A DNA stretch of 64,000 nt from Saccharopolyspora thermophila (GCF_014646075.1 NZ_BMMT01000012.1:120723-184722), one strand, 5' to 3'; shown: positions 55,338 to 63,955, counted from the stretch's first letter. A program made the numbers and translations. The notes: a model not told the origin generated them from the sequence alone.

Positions 55338-57805
55338 AGGATCTCTCCTGGTTGGTAGTCGGTGGTGCCGAGGATCTCGGTCAGGCCGGTGGTCGGGTCG
55401 TAGAGGCCGTCGATGACATGGATGCCGAGGTCTTTGCGGAATTCGGCGTGGCGGCGGCAGTGGTCGGGCAGCGGGATGTGGTATCGGCTGGCCAGCAGCC
55501 GTCCCTCAGCCTTTTTCGCACTGGTCCGCAACGCGATCTGGTAGTCGTTGACGCGGTCGTGGAGGATGGCTTCGAACCCGTCGAACTGCTCGAAGAATTT
55601 CTTTTTCAGGTGAGTGCGGTCGGTGAAGGGCTGGTCGAAGATGAGGAAGTCGCGGGTGAAGGCGTCCCGGAAGGCGCATACCTTCTTCTCCCAGTTGTCG
55701 CCCCAGGTGCTGGTGTAGAGCTTGTTCAGCCAGGCTTGGGTGTCGGCTTCCTCCAGCGGGGTGTGCGGGTGGTGCTGCTGCAGGAGTTCCCAGGTCTGCA
55801 TGGTGGGCTCGGCGTCGTAGACGCCGTCGGCGCGGATCTGGTTCCCACGGCTGGTGCGGTACTCGGGCGGGTAGACCCACACCGACTCCGGGGGTCGCAG
55901 GCCACGGCGGTTGATGCGACCGAAGCGTTGCAGCAGGGGCTCCAGTGGGGCGCCGGAGGTGTGCAGGACGGTCAGGTCGACGTCCAGTGACACCTCGGCT
56001 GCCTGGGTCGCCACCAGCAGTCCCGGGCGGCATGTGGTGCCGGCGGTGGCGAACCAGGTGGTGATGTCATGTTCGATGCGGGCGCGGTCACGATGTTCGA
56101 ACCGGGCGTGCAACAGCCACGCGGCCCGTTCGCAGTCGCCTCGTTCCGGTGCGAAGTTTCGTAGTTGCTCGTAGAGGGTGATGGCGTCGGCGACGTTGTT
56201 GGCGATCACGAGCACCGCCTGGCCGGCTTGGAGGTCGGCGGCGATGCGATCGACAGTCTCGGGTGCGGTGAGGTGGTCCCGGCCGAGCCGCAGAAGGTGG
56301 CGTGGTGGCAGCGTGCTGGTGGCGAATCCGTCGACCGGCTCCAGGGTGTTCTGTCCGAGGGTGTCGTCCAGCAGGCTGGTGAAGCGGTCGGGCAGGGTCG
56401 CGCTGAGCACCCCGATGCGGCCGCCGAGGTGCTGCGCCCACAGCCGCACCATCGCCAGGATCATGCCGAGTCGGCGTGGTTCGTAAGCGTGCAGCTCGTC
56501 GAAGAGGAACACGCTGTTCGTGGTGTCCACCAGCGTGGCGGCGTCGGTGACACCGGCGAACGCGGCGCGCAGCAACTGGTAAGGGGTGGTGACCCGAAGT
56601 AGCTCGCGGTGCAGGCGGCTGGCCTCCACGGCCTCCAACGCCCGGGCCGGGGCCTGGTCGGTGTCCTCTCCGAGGTGCTGGAGATGGTACACCCCGGCTT
56701 TGGAGTGCACGACTCCGACCTCGCCGCGGCACACGCGGGCCAGCCGGTCGGCCATCGCGTTGATCGACGCCAGATACGGAAGGACATAGAACACTCGCGG
56801 ACGCCCACCGCACTGCAGCGAGAGTTCTTCGATGGCGTTCTCCGACCACATCAGCCCGGCCTCGGTTTTGCCGCTGCCGGTGGGCGCCCGCAGCAACAAG
56901 TGTGGACGCCGAGCTGCGCGTGCCTGTTTCTGGTGTTCTGCCAGCACCTCCTCAGTGCAGGCACCAGGAACGTGGCCTGCCGGCGACAGGCGTGCGAGGA
57001 AATCGTGGGTAAACCCGCTCACGGGGTGATCGGTGAGCAGTTCGCCGTGTGCGGAGGCGAGGTGGTCGGCCAGGGTCACCGCGCCCTGCAACAAAACCAG
57101 GGGCAGCCCGTCGCTGGTGCGCACGGGGTGACCGTGGTGATCCAGCCCCCAGTGCGTGTTCAGCTCCGCCAGGAGGGCGGCCACGGCATCGAGGACGTCT
57201 GCGGTCGTGGTCCTGGTGAGATCGGGGGTCCCGGTGAGCAGGGCGTGGTCGTGGGCTTGGCGGGCGAACCATGCCAGCAGGCCGCGCAGCACCGCGGGAT
57301 CGTCGGCGACGGTGAAGCGGCTGCGGAGAGGCTCGCCGTCGCCGGGCAGGTGCGGTGCGAGGATCTCCCGCCCGGGTTCCTTGGGGTGCAGCAGCGGGCG
57401 ATGGTGGGTGGCCACCGCCGCGGCCACCCACCATCGCAGCTGTGCAGGCTCCGCAGGCAGCAGGAGCCCCACCGCGCCGAGGGAAAGCACTTCATGGCGT
57501 TGCCTCCAGGCGTGGGTCCGACTGCCGGGGTGGCGGATCTGGCGTTGAAAACCAGGGTCGATCTTGCCAAAGTCGTGCAGGAGTGCGGCCAGCAGCACGG
57601 CGCGCCAGAACCATCCCGGCACGCCAGGCACAATCCCGACGCGATCCTCGACGGCCATCGCGGCGCGCAGGGCCACTCGGCTGTGCACGGTCAGCGGCTC
57701 CCCACCTGCTGTCGGGTTGTCCTCGGTGGGGCTTTTCGCCCACACCTCGAGGAATGCCACCTCATCCGTGGTCGACTCGTCGTTGTCGTCGTCGGAGTGG
57801 CTCAT
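55334..57805 (-). CDS. cas3: Cas3, HD nuclease-helicase of the type I effector
   Basis: The 823-residue protein combines an N-terminal HD nuclease (VHSRVALRAAM, LLHDFGKIDPGFQ, ATHHRP) with a superfamily 2 helicase. The helicase shows Walker A in LRAPTGSGKTEAG, the DExH box as DELHAYEP, motif III LSATLPD, and motifs V-VI in AEVSLDVDLTVLHT and LLQRFGRINRRG. All catalytic residues are present, so target DNA degradation should be possible. Its ATG overlaps the cas5 stop by 4 bases. It lies between the Cascade genes and the adaptation genes. Confidence 0.96.
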   Translation of the reverse strand: MSHSDDDNDESTTDEVAFLEVWAKSPTEDNPTAGGEPLTVHSRVALRAAMAVEDRVGIVPGVPGWFWRAVLLAALLHDFGKIDPGFQRQIRHPGSRTHAWRQRHEVLSLGAVGLLLPAEPAQLRWWVAAAVATHHRPLLHPKEPGREILAPHLPGDGEPLRSRFTVADDPAVLRGLLAWFARQAHDHALLTGTPDLTRTTTADVLDAVAALLAELNTHWGLDHHGHPVRTSDGLPLVLLQGAVTLADHLASAHGELLTDHPVSGFTHDFLARLSPAGHVPGACTEEVLAEHQKQARAARRPHLLLRAPTGSGKTEAGLMWSENAIEELSLQCGGRPRVFYVLPYLASINAMADRLARVCRGEVGVVHSKAGVYHLQHLGEDTDQAPARALEAVEASRLHRELLRVTTPYQLLRAAFAGVTDAATLVDTTNSVFLFDELHAYEPRRLGMILAMVRLWAQHLGGRIGVLSATLPDRFTSLLDDTLGQNTLEPVDGFATSTLPPRHLLRLGRDHLTAPETVDRIAADLQAGQAVLVIANNVADAITLYEQLRNFAPERGDCERAAWLLHARFEHRDRARIEHDITTWFATAGTTCRPGLLVATQAAEVSLDVDLTVLHTSGAPLEPLLQRFGRINRRGLRPPESVWVYPPEYRTSRGNQIRADGVYDAEPTMQTWELLQQHHPHTPLEEADTQAWLNKLYTSTWGDNWEKKVCAFRDAFTRDFLIFDQPFTDRTHLKKKFFEQFDGFEAILHDRVNDYQIALRTSAKKAEGRLLASRYHIPLPDHCRRHAEFRKDLGIHVIDGLYDPTTGLTEILGTTDYQPGEIL

Positions 57806-58455
57806 GCGCCCTCCTGTGCGCGAGTGGGGTGGACCTCCTCCAGCAGCACCACGGCCCGCCCGTCCTCGGTGGACAGCCCACTGGCCAGGGCGTCGGTGCT
57901 GCCGGTGGCGTCGTAGCAGAAACTGCCCCAGCGAGTGCGGGCTCGGTCGAGGCTGATCGCGCTCGGCAACCGCAGCAGGGTGCCCGCAGCGCTGATCTGC
58001 TCGGGCACCAAAGCATGCCCCTGGGTTCCCGGGGTCTCTGCGAGGTCGACGAACCTGGGGCGGGCAACCGCTAGGTCCTGGCTACGGCCGAGCTTGAGAG
58101 GCCAGACCGGGCGTCGCAGCGCCCGGAACCACTTTTCGCAGTCCTCCAGCAACCACACGGTCAGCTCCACACCCCACAGGTAGGGGCGGTCCATCGGTGT
58201 GGCCTCGGTTCTGCGGCCCCCTCTGGCCAGAGGACGGTAGGTTTCCACGTCGATGCCCGATGCCTCGGCGCGGAAGGCCATCGCGAAACCGAAAGCGGGG
58301 TCGACACGGTGCCAGCCGCCGACCGCGGCGGCGAGCATCCCGCCGACCGTGGCCGGCGGCGGGCACGGCAACCCCACCTGCTCCCAGGGATACAGAGGGT
58401 TGCGGAAGGAGGCCACCGGTGCGGTGACGGTGACCTCCAGCGCTCGGCGACTCAT
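57802..58455 (-). CDS. cas5: Cas5, crRNA 5'-handle-binding subunit of Cascade
   Basis: A 217-residue protein with the RAMP-fold start ALEVTVTAPVASFRNP and the glycine-rich segment PPATVGGMLAAAVGGWHRVD near residue 40, as in Cas5 of types I-B and related systems. It caps the crRNA 5' handle. The ATG at 58455 overlaps the cas7 stop by 4 bases (ATGA), so it was preferred to a GTG-like start 18 bases upstream. Length is normal. Confidence 0.9.
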   Translation of the reverse strand: MSRRALEVTVTAPVASFRNPLYPWEQVGLPCPPPATVGGMLAAAVGGWHRVDPAFGFAMAFRAEASGIDVETYRPLARGGRRTEATPMDRPYLWGVELTVWLLEDCEKWFRALRRPVWPLKLGRSQDLAVARPRFVDLAETPGTQGHALVPEQISAAGTLLRLPSAISLDRARTRWGSFCYDATGSTDALASGLSTEDGRAVVLLEEVHPTRAQEGA

Positions 58456-59474
58456 GCAGCGTCCTCGAACCACATGTCGTGCTCCCCGGACTCGATCTCC
58501 TCGGCCAGGCCGCGCAGCAGCACCCGCGGGTGCTCCATGCGCACCGTGCCGTCATCAATGAGATCGGCGAGTTCCTCCCGAGCCAGAGAGCGGTTCTCCC
58601 GCAGGAACCCCGGGGCCCATCCCAGCAGCACAGGCCCGTCCAGTTCGTCAGACCAGGCCGCGATCTCTTCCCGCAGCACTGCGGTGTCCACCACCGTGGC
58701 ACCTGCGTCATGGGTGACGACACGAGTGAACGGGTTGTTGCCGCCCTTCGTCGGCGCCAACACCACCAACGCGGGTGAACGCTCGCCGTAGTGCAGGGAC
58801 TGCTTGGCACCTCCCCGCAGCTGCGCCAGGGTGCGCAGCAAGACGGCGACCCGCCGCCGACGCTCAGGCATCGGCAACCGAATGGCCTTGGTGTCGCGGA
58901 ACTCCACCTCCACCGCGCCGGCCGCGCGGGCTTCCTCCAGCGCCTCCGGCGGCATATCCGGGCGGTTGCCGCGGCCTTCGTACTCGAAGGTCCCCACCCG
59001 CGGCAGATCCAGCATCACCGGGCTGGCCACATCAGCGGTGTAGTGCTGGTGCTCGTGGATAACCGGGTTCGCCCCGATCTCGAAACCACGGCTCATTGTG
59101 CCGAAATCACGCGTGATCACCCGCGGTGCCACCGCGACCGCGGTGCCCACCGCCAACACTGTGTCACGATTGTAAGAGTCGTCCTTCACGGCGATCATGT
59201 ACCCGAACAGGTCATCGTCAAGGTACTTGTCGGCGCGTCCGGCGGTGTACGCCTGCTGGTTCGTGCCCTTCCCCGAGCGGTACACCGGCGACCGCGGCTC
59301 GTCCACGGGCAGGCTGTCACGCCACCACCTGCGCAGCGCCTGAGCCGAAACATACGGGTAGGTGTGACTGCCCACCCGGGTGGACTTGACCATCGCGACG
59401 TTGTCCTCGCCGCGACCGTTGTTCGGTGCGCCCGCCTTGATCTCGATCACCAGCAGGCCAGCCAGGAAAGTCAC
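58452..59474 (-). CDS. cas7: Cas7 (Cst2/DevR type), Cascade backbone subunit
   Basis: The 340-residue protein begins MTFLAGLLVIEIKAGAPNNG and has VKSTRVGSHTYPYVSAQALRRWWRD, the conserved start of the DevR/Cst2 branch of Cas7 used in type I-B. Several copies coat the crRNA spacer. The start is GTG, overlapping the cas8 stop by 4 bases. The protein is full length with no break. Confidence 0.92.
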   Translation of the reverse strand: MTFLAGLLVIEIKAGAPNNGRGEDNVAMVKSTRVGSHTYPYVSAQALRRWWRDSLPVDEPRSPVYRSGKGTNQQAYTAGRADKYLDDDLFGYMIAVKDDSYNRDTVLAVGTAVAVAPRVITRDFGTMSRGFEIGANPVIHEHQHYTADVASPVMLDLPRVGTFEYEGRGNRPDMPPEALEEARAAGAVEVEFRDTKAIRLPMPERRRRVAVLLRTLAQLRGGAKQSLHYGERSPALVVLAPTKGGNNPFTRVVTHDAGATVVDTAVLREEIAAWSDELDGPVLLGWAPGFLRENRSLAREELADLIDDGTVRMEHPRVLLRGLAEEIESGEHDMWFEDAA

Positions 59475-60907
59475 AGTTCTTCTCCATCCTCGGTTTCAAT
59501 GCCCTTGCGGGCGCTCGCGGCGTCCTCGGGATCGGTGGCATAGCCACGACGGTGCAGTTCGGCGATCACCGCCGTGAAAAACAAGTTCCGGTACAGCCAC
59601 GCCTGATCGCTGAACTCGAATAGCAGCTTGAGCTGGCGAGGCGTGATGAACGGCTCCCGCTGCCGGGCGAACTCAGCCGTCAACCACGCCACCGACTGAG
59701 CATTGACCCACCGCCGCAGATCACCCGGACGCCGGTAGGCGACCGTGAACTTCTTCAACGGCTCGGACTGCGCGATGATCAGTTCAGCCGCGCGTACTCC
59801 CAGCTGCTCGATCTCGTGCACATGCTGCTCTGGCATCTTCATGACCTCATACAGAAAGCTCGACAACAACTCGTACAACCCCACCGCCGCAGCGGGAATC
59901 CGCGGTGGCTTTGTTCCGTCGACGGCCTCGTGCACCGTGGAGGCGATCGTCCGCGGCACGCGATGGGGCTCAGCGACCAGCAACCGGGCCAGGCGAGCCT
60001 GTCCGCTCACCTTGCGGCCGCCGCACGCCCGTTCCAGCTGCGACCACGCCGCAGCCCGGCGCGGCCACAGCGCCGTGGTCCGCAGCCAGCTGATCAAGGA
60101 CTGGCTCAACGAGTGCTCGGTAAACTCCTGCTTCTTGTTGGAGTTGGTGAACACCAGCAGCGATACCCCTGAGGTCACCGTCTTCCGGCCTCGATACCGG
60201 CGAAGCAGATCCACCACCAGCTGCTCACGTTCAAATCCACCCGCGGGAAGCACGGGAGCCTCGCCCCACGACGCCTGCCTACGCGTGTGCTCAAGCTGGT
60301 TTCGGATGGCCGCAGCCAGGAACTCCTCATCCCAGCTGTGCACCACCGACAACCGTCCGCTATGGACCAGGCAACCGTACGGAAGAGCGTAGAAGCTCGC
60401 CAAACACCCCACGCACAGCGCGACACCGCCATGGCCGGGCACGGTGGTGTTGAGGTATTCCACCGACCCGGCCAACGGCACGTCGACCTTGCCGAAGAAT
60501 CCGCACGCCTGCCGACCGCACAGCACGCACGGCGCCCCAGGCCATTCCCCAACCTCAGGCACAGTCCGCCACGCCCGCGTGGCTTCCGCCCTCTGCTGCG
60601 GCGTCAGCTTCTTGCGGTTGGTCGTGTTCATCTTGCTGTTGGGCCACAGCATGTAGCTGACCGACAACCAAAATCCCCCAGGCTGCTTGGCATCATGCAG
60701 ACCAGCCACACCCACCAAGTCCTCGGTCATCTCCTTCCACACACCGCCCAGACTCGACTCGTCCACGGCACACGGATGATCGACCCCGGCCATCACCGCG
60801 ATCGCAAAAGCACCACACCGCTGCAGCGGATGCGGCGTCAACACCACCGGCTCCGCCGCCAACTCGGTCGGCAAACTCGGCAAGCCCACAGAACGTGTCT
60901 CGGTCAT
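59471..60907 (-). CDS. cas8b: Cas8 large subunit of the Cst1 (CXXC-CXXC) type
   Basis: The 478-residue protein carries a zinc-finger-like pair, CVLCGRQACG followed after about 35 residues by LCVGC, which defines the CXXC-CXXC Cas8 branch (Cst1). The C-terminal 200 residues are helical, as expected for the small-subunit-like part. It should recognise the PAM. The ATG at 60907 overlaps the cas6 stop by 4 bases. Similarity of large subunits is low across systems, so the subtype (I-B, Tneap-like) rests on this motif plus the cst2-type cas7 and the gene order. Confidence 0.85.
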   Translation of the reverse strand: MTETRSVGLPSLPTELAAEPVVLTPHPLQRCGAFAIAVMAGVDHPCAVDESSLGGVWKEMTEDLVGVAGLHDAKQPGGFWLSVSYMLWPNSKMNTTNRKKLTPQQRAEATRAWRTVPEVGEWPGAPCVLCGRQACGFFGKVDVPLAGSVEYLNTTVPGHGGVALCVGCLASFYALPYGCLVHSGRLSVVHSWDEEFLAAAIRNQLEHTRRQASWGEAPVLPAGGFEREQLVVDLLRRYRGRKTVTSGVSLLVFTNSNKKQEFTEHSLSQSLISWLRTTALWPRRAAAWSQLERACGGRKVSGQARLARLLVAEPHRVPRTIASTVHEAVDGTKPPRIPAAAVGLYELLSSFLYEVMKMPEQHVHEIEQLGVRAAELIIAQSEPLKKFTVAYRRPGDLRRWVNAQSVAWLTAEFARQREPFITPRQLKLLFEFSDQAWLYRNLFFTAVIAELHRRGYATDPEDAASARKGIETEDGEEL

Positions 60908-61635
60908 ACCGCTACCGCTCCGAAACCCGCAGATGTCGCCACACCCAGCCCCCACGACCACAACGCCTGCAACGTTTGCGGCGGCCCGGACAACTCCACA
61001 TCGACCCCCGCGCCGACCTTCGCACCCGCCCCCACCGCAAACGAGCGCTTCGGACCCACCCGAGTCACCGACTCCAGCTCCACACCCGCATCCAGGCCCA
61101 GCGTCTCGGCCTTCCGCTTCACATTCCGCACGAAATACGCCTCCCACTCCGGCTCTCCCGGCAGCAGCCACCGCTGACTCCGCAGCCGACAGCCCTGCTC
61201 ATCCCGACGCGGCGGGCCTTTCACCAACACCGGAGTCACCGTGCGCAGCAGCGCCGTGCCCTCGGAGAACAACGGCGGAAACACCGGGACAACACGCCGG
61301 ACCTGCAACGCGACACCACCCCAGTCCAGCACCCGCATCGCCGACAATCCTGCAGCCAAGGCGTGCACCACCTCCGGCAACGGACTGGCGAACTCCACCA
61401 CCCCGTCCCCGCCCGCGGCATACGCCCCAGCCCTACCCCGGGCATTCGGAAACCGCGGGGCGCTGTGCCCGAACGGCACCATCCCGTAAGGCCCCCAACC
61501 CTTCTCATGCAGCCGACTCCCCAACTCCGGAGCCATCTCCGACAACACCCCGTAGACAACACCACGCCCAGGCCGCAGCACCTCCCGCCACGGAATCTCC
61601 CGAGCCCGAGTCGTCACCTCCACCAACAGCCGCAC
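60904..61635 (-). CDS. cas6: Cas6, crRNA-processing endoribonuclease
   Basis: The 243-residue RAMP protein ends with the glycine-rich loop GLGVATSAGFGAVAV that marks Cas6. It has LHEKGWGPYGMVPFGHSAP near the N-terminus, with histidines that could serve catalysis. It cuts the repeat RNA to mature crRNAs. It starts at a GTG with AGAAGG upstream and is the first gene of the operon; every next gene to cas4 overlaps by 4 bases, so the operon should be one transcript. Confidence 0.9.
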   Translation of the reverse strand: MRLLVEVTTRAREIPWREVLRPGRGVVYGVLSEMAPELGSRLHEKGWGPYGMVPFGHSAPRFPNARGRAGAYAAGGDGVVEFASPLPEVVHALAAGLSAMRVLDWGGVALQVRRVVPVFPPLFSEGTALLRTVTPVLVKGPPRRDEQGCRLRSQRWLLPGEPEWEAYFVRNVKRKAETLGLDAGVELESVTRVGPKRSFAVGAGAKVGAGVDVELSGPPQTLQALWSWGLGVATSAGFGAVAV

Positions 61636-62366
61636 ACAAACACCTTCTCTCGAGAACCGCCATTACTACCACGCCGTCGATGGGGTCGTTCTTAGCCTGT
61701 CCAGCCGCCGTGACGGCCCGGCCACATCTGTCACGCGCGACCACCACCAGTAAGTCCAGATACCAGAAGGGGATGACACCGGACTCCGGGTGCCATCCCC
61801 TTCCCAACGCCCCTGCCAGGGCCAATGAACCTCTTGCTACCCCTCTCACCAGGGACATCACCGTGATTCCACCCTCCGGGCAAACATCTTTAGCCCGCAC
61901 TACAGCTGGCACCGCAGCGCCCCCAGCCTGGGCAACATTCACCCATTCAGACCAGCCACGATCCCCAGAGAAGCCGCTGCTACCCGACCCAATTTCAGCG
62001 AACCCCCCAAACCCCCGACCGCACCGCAGGTTCGCTGAAACCAACAACCCAACAACGCGCTGCCGCAATCCACCTCGCGGTGAACGAACTCCGACCAATG
62101 GATTCGATCACGCCACGACAGCCGTCTTATGCCACCAAGGACCAAGCGACCCAGCCCCCGCCACAACCACCGCCACGGAGGCCACACCAACCTGCGGCCC
62201 CGCCAGTCAAGCCGCCACTCAGCCAAGGTTCTCTTGATTACGCCGTCGTAAGAAGCTAGCCTTCTGCAGAAGCACACCCACACCGTGTGACAATCCACCC
62301 CACCACTGCAGAACTCAGCTCCTTGACAACGCAAACGCCCTACCTGAACAGGTCCTTTACCATCGG
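61636..62366. other. Divergent control region between cas6 and the right CRISPR array
   Basis: These 731 bases have no supported gene and lower GC than the neighbours. They must contain the cas operon promoter and the leader of the right array. A long hairpin lies at 61766-61803. A TTGACA at 62323-62328, 38 bases before the first repeat, is a possible -35 element for the array, but no convincing -10 follows. Confidence 0.5.
61766..61803. repeat. Perfect hairpin in the cas control region
   Basis: GAAGGGGATG pairs exactly with CATCCCCTTC; the 18 bases between are themselves partly self-complementary (CACCGG/CCGGGTG). The whole can fold as one extended stem 130 bases upstream of cas6. It may be a terminator of an upstream transcript or an operator for the cas operon. 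Confidence 0.6.
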
Positions 62367-62595
62367 GTGCTCATCGCCCCTACGAGGGGTCGCAACGTGA
62401 TCAACCTGGCGCGACGTGCATCGCTGTTCGGCCGTGCTCATCGCCCCTACGAGGGGTCGCAACTCGTACCGGGCGGAGTGCGCGTGGATCCAGTCCACGG
62501 TGCTCATCGCCCCTACGAGGGGTCGCAACGGGGTGCAGACGACGGTGCCGAGGCGGTCGTCGCGCGTGCTCATCGCCCCTACGAGGGGTCGCAAC
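62367..62595 (+). CRISPR. Clean CRISPR array, four identical 30-bp repeats
   Basis: Identical 30-bp repeats start at 62367, 62434, 62500 and 62566. The repeat begins GTGCTCATCG, has an internal palindrome CCCCT-ACG-AGGGG, and ends TCGCAAC. Spacers are 62397-62433 (37 nt), 62464-62499 (36 nt) and 62530-62565 (36 nt). A possible fourth spacer (35 nt) is followed at 62631 by GTGCTC only, where the array breaks into ligase sequence. By the terminal GCAAC the array reads on the plus strand, away from cas6, so its leader is 62270-62366. Confidence 0.96.
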
Positions 62596-62639
62596 ATGGC
62601 GGTCTCCTCCCGCAGCTCGCGGACGAGCGCGTGCTCGGA

Positions 62640-63061
62640 TCGGGCCGTGCTCCAGGTCGAGCGCGGCGAGTTGGTCGCGGCGGTCGATGTACGGGCGGGT
62701 TTAGCAGTCCGGTGTCGTCGAGGTACAGCAGGTCGAAGACATACAGACGTGCGGGTGTGTCACGCAGCTGCACCGCGGTCGGCCGGGCGCGGTGGATGCG
62801 CAGTTGAAGACGGCCGAAGTCCGGTTGCCCGCCTGGCCCCAGGGCGACGATCTCGCTGTCCAGCACGACGCGCCGCGAGCCGAGCGCGTCGGCAAGAGCG
62901 CGCAGTTCGGAAAACGAGGTGGTCACGTCCCGCCCGGAACGGTTGATCAACCGAAGGCCCTCGGGCCCGGCGACGACCAGGCGCGCATGCCGTCCCACCT
63001 TATCCCCACCGCCCAGTCCGGACCCGTCGGTGGCGGGCCCGGACTGGGCGGTGGGGAGCAT
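62640..63061 (-). pseudogene. Broken ATP-dependent DNA ligase gene (LigC/LigD ligase domain)
   Basis: The minus strand reads MLPTAQSGPATDGSGLGG from an ATG at 63061, then ARLVVAGPEGLRLINRSGRD, LDSEIVALGPGGQPDFGRLQ and LYVFDLLYLDDTGLL, the adenylation-domain order of actinobacterial ATP-dependent ligases. Frameshifts occur before the adenylation motif, which in the other frame reads RWDGMR in place of K(W/Y)DG, and again after LLN, where TRPYIDRDQLAALDLEHGP continues in another frame. Homology stops where the CRISPR array begins. It cannot encode an active ligase. Confidence 0.8.
63004..63056. repeat. 19-bp inverted repeat inside the ligase remnant
   Basis: CCCCACCGCCCAGTCCGGA at 63004-63022 is complementary to CCCGGACTGGGCGGTGGGG at 63038-63056 apart from one base, with a 15-base loop. 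It falls at the point where the ligase reading frame shifts. Confidence 0.85.
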
Positions 63062-63131
63062 AGGCCCGCGCGCCACCCACGCGGGTATCCAAGGCGCTGC
63101 CTTGGCGTGATCCTGCTCCGAGCCCAGCGCC

Positions 63132-63216
63132 GCCGCCATGGCGATCACGACCCACGCCATCGCATACTGCACACGTGTTCGAAAGCGGCCAGCCGGATGT
63201 GCACCCCATGCTCGTG
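63132..63216 (+). repeat. Right copy of an 85-bp direct repeat flanking the CRISPR region
   Basis: The segment aligns with 51851-51935 in the same orientation (about 80 per cent identity by eye). It begins 70 bases before the ligase remnant's start codon on the opposite strand. The two copies frame the decayed segment, the cas operon and both arrays. Confidence 0.7.
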
Positions 63217-63473
63217 CGGGGCTTCCGGCCGCCCCGTCCGGTCTGGATCGACCTGGCGTCCCGGCCGGTGTCGCCCTGCCCTACAGCCTGCTCTGGTCCA
63301 TGGTCTGGTTCGTGCTGTGCTGGGGTTCCGTAGGAGTCCTGGCAGCAGGTTTCGGCCGACGCAGCCGCGTCACCACGATCGCTCTATGGGCAGCGGTCCT
63401 CGTGACGCTGGTCGGCATCGTTGTTGCGGTCATCGCGCTGCCCCGGTCACAGATGGACGCATCGTGGGGGTGA
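63138..63473 (+). CDS. Possible small membrane protein
   Basis: A 111-codon frame whose second half has two hydrophobic stretches (LLWSMVWFVLCWGSVGVLAA and TTIALWAAVLVTLVGIVVAV) separated by a positive loop GRRSR, a credible two-helix membrane hairpin. The first 45 codons overlap the 85-bp repeat and look non-coding, so the real start is probably further right. No family is recognised. Confidence 0.35.
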   Translation: MAITTHAIAYCTRVRKRPAGCAPHARAGLPAAPSGLDRPGVPAGVALPYSLLWSMVWFVLCWGSVGVLAAGFGRRSRVTTIALWAAVLVTLVGIVVAVIALPRSQMDASWG

Positions 63474-63778
63474 GGGTGGTGAGGTCGACGACGCCCGCCG
63501 GGCGGCCGCGACGCCGAGAGTTATTCGTCCCCGATCACGTCACACCGGTCGGACGGGCGGCCCAGTCGCTCACCTAGATCCGATAACGCCGTATCGCGAC
63601 CCGCGATCGAGTGAGCATCGCCGGTCACAGCGACTCACGCTGCGAGGCCGTGATCACGAGTTGCAAAGCGGCTGGACGTGCCTGTCCCCCGGAGTTCAAC
63701 CCGTCCTGGATATCCGGGGCCTCATAGAGGCAACTCAGAACTCGGGCTCTGGCCTCACCAGCGGCCGGAGCCCTTCGC
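63474..63778. other. Stretch with no supported feature
   Basis: About 300 bases with only short frames that carry no family signal. It seems to belong to the decayed edge of the island. Confidence 0.35.
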
Positions 63779-63955
63779 GGTCATCAGCGCAGCTTCGCAG
63801 CAGTCGTTCGCCGCTACGGCGTCACCGACAGGACCGTCCACAACTGGGCTCCGCTATAGGGCAGACACTACTCCGTCGGGTGCCACCGCCGTGGAAGTGG
63901 ACCCCGCCGTGCACGTCCCTGGCCTGGAGGACATCTGCCGCGGAGCCGGACAGCT
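63779..63955 (+). pseudogene. Remnant of a helix-turn-helix (excisionase-like) gene
   Basis: One frame reads QRSFAAVVRRYGVTDRTVHN followed by WAPL and a stop; another then reads SGATAVEVDPAVHVPGLEDI. Together they resemble an HTH_17 domain (YGVxDRTVxxW, later TAVxVDP). A frameshift splits them. The fragment is short, so the assignment is tentative. Confidence 0.3.

Noticed and set aside
61505..62098. A 197-codon minus-strand frame before cas6
   Set aside because: It overlaps the cas6 start in another frame, has no ribosome site and no recognised family.
62631..62660. A fifth full repeat in the right array
   Set aside because: Only GTGCTC matches; the remainder fits ligase sequence, so it is a truncated copy at best.
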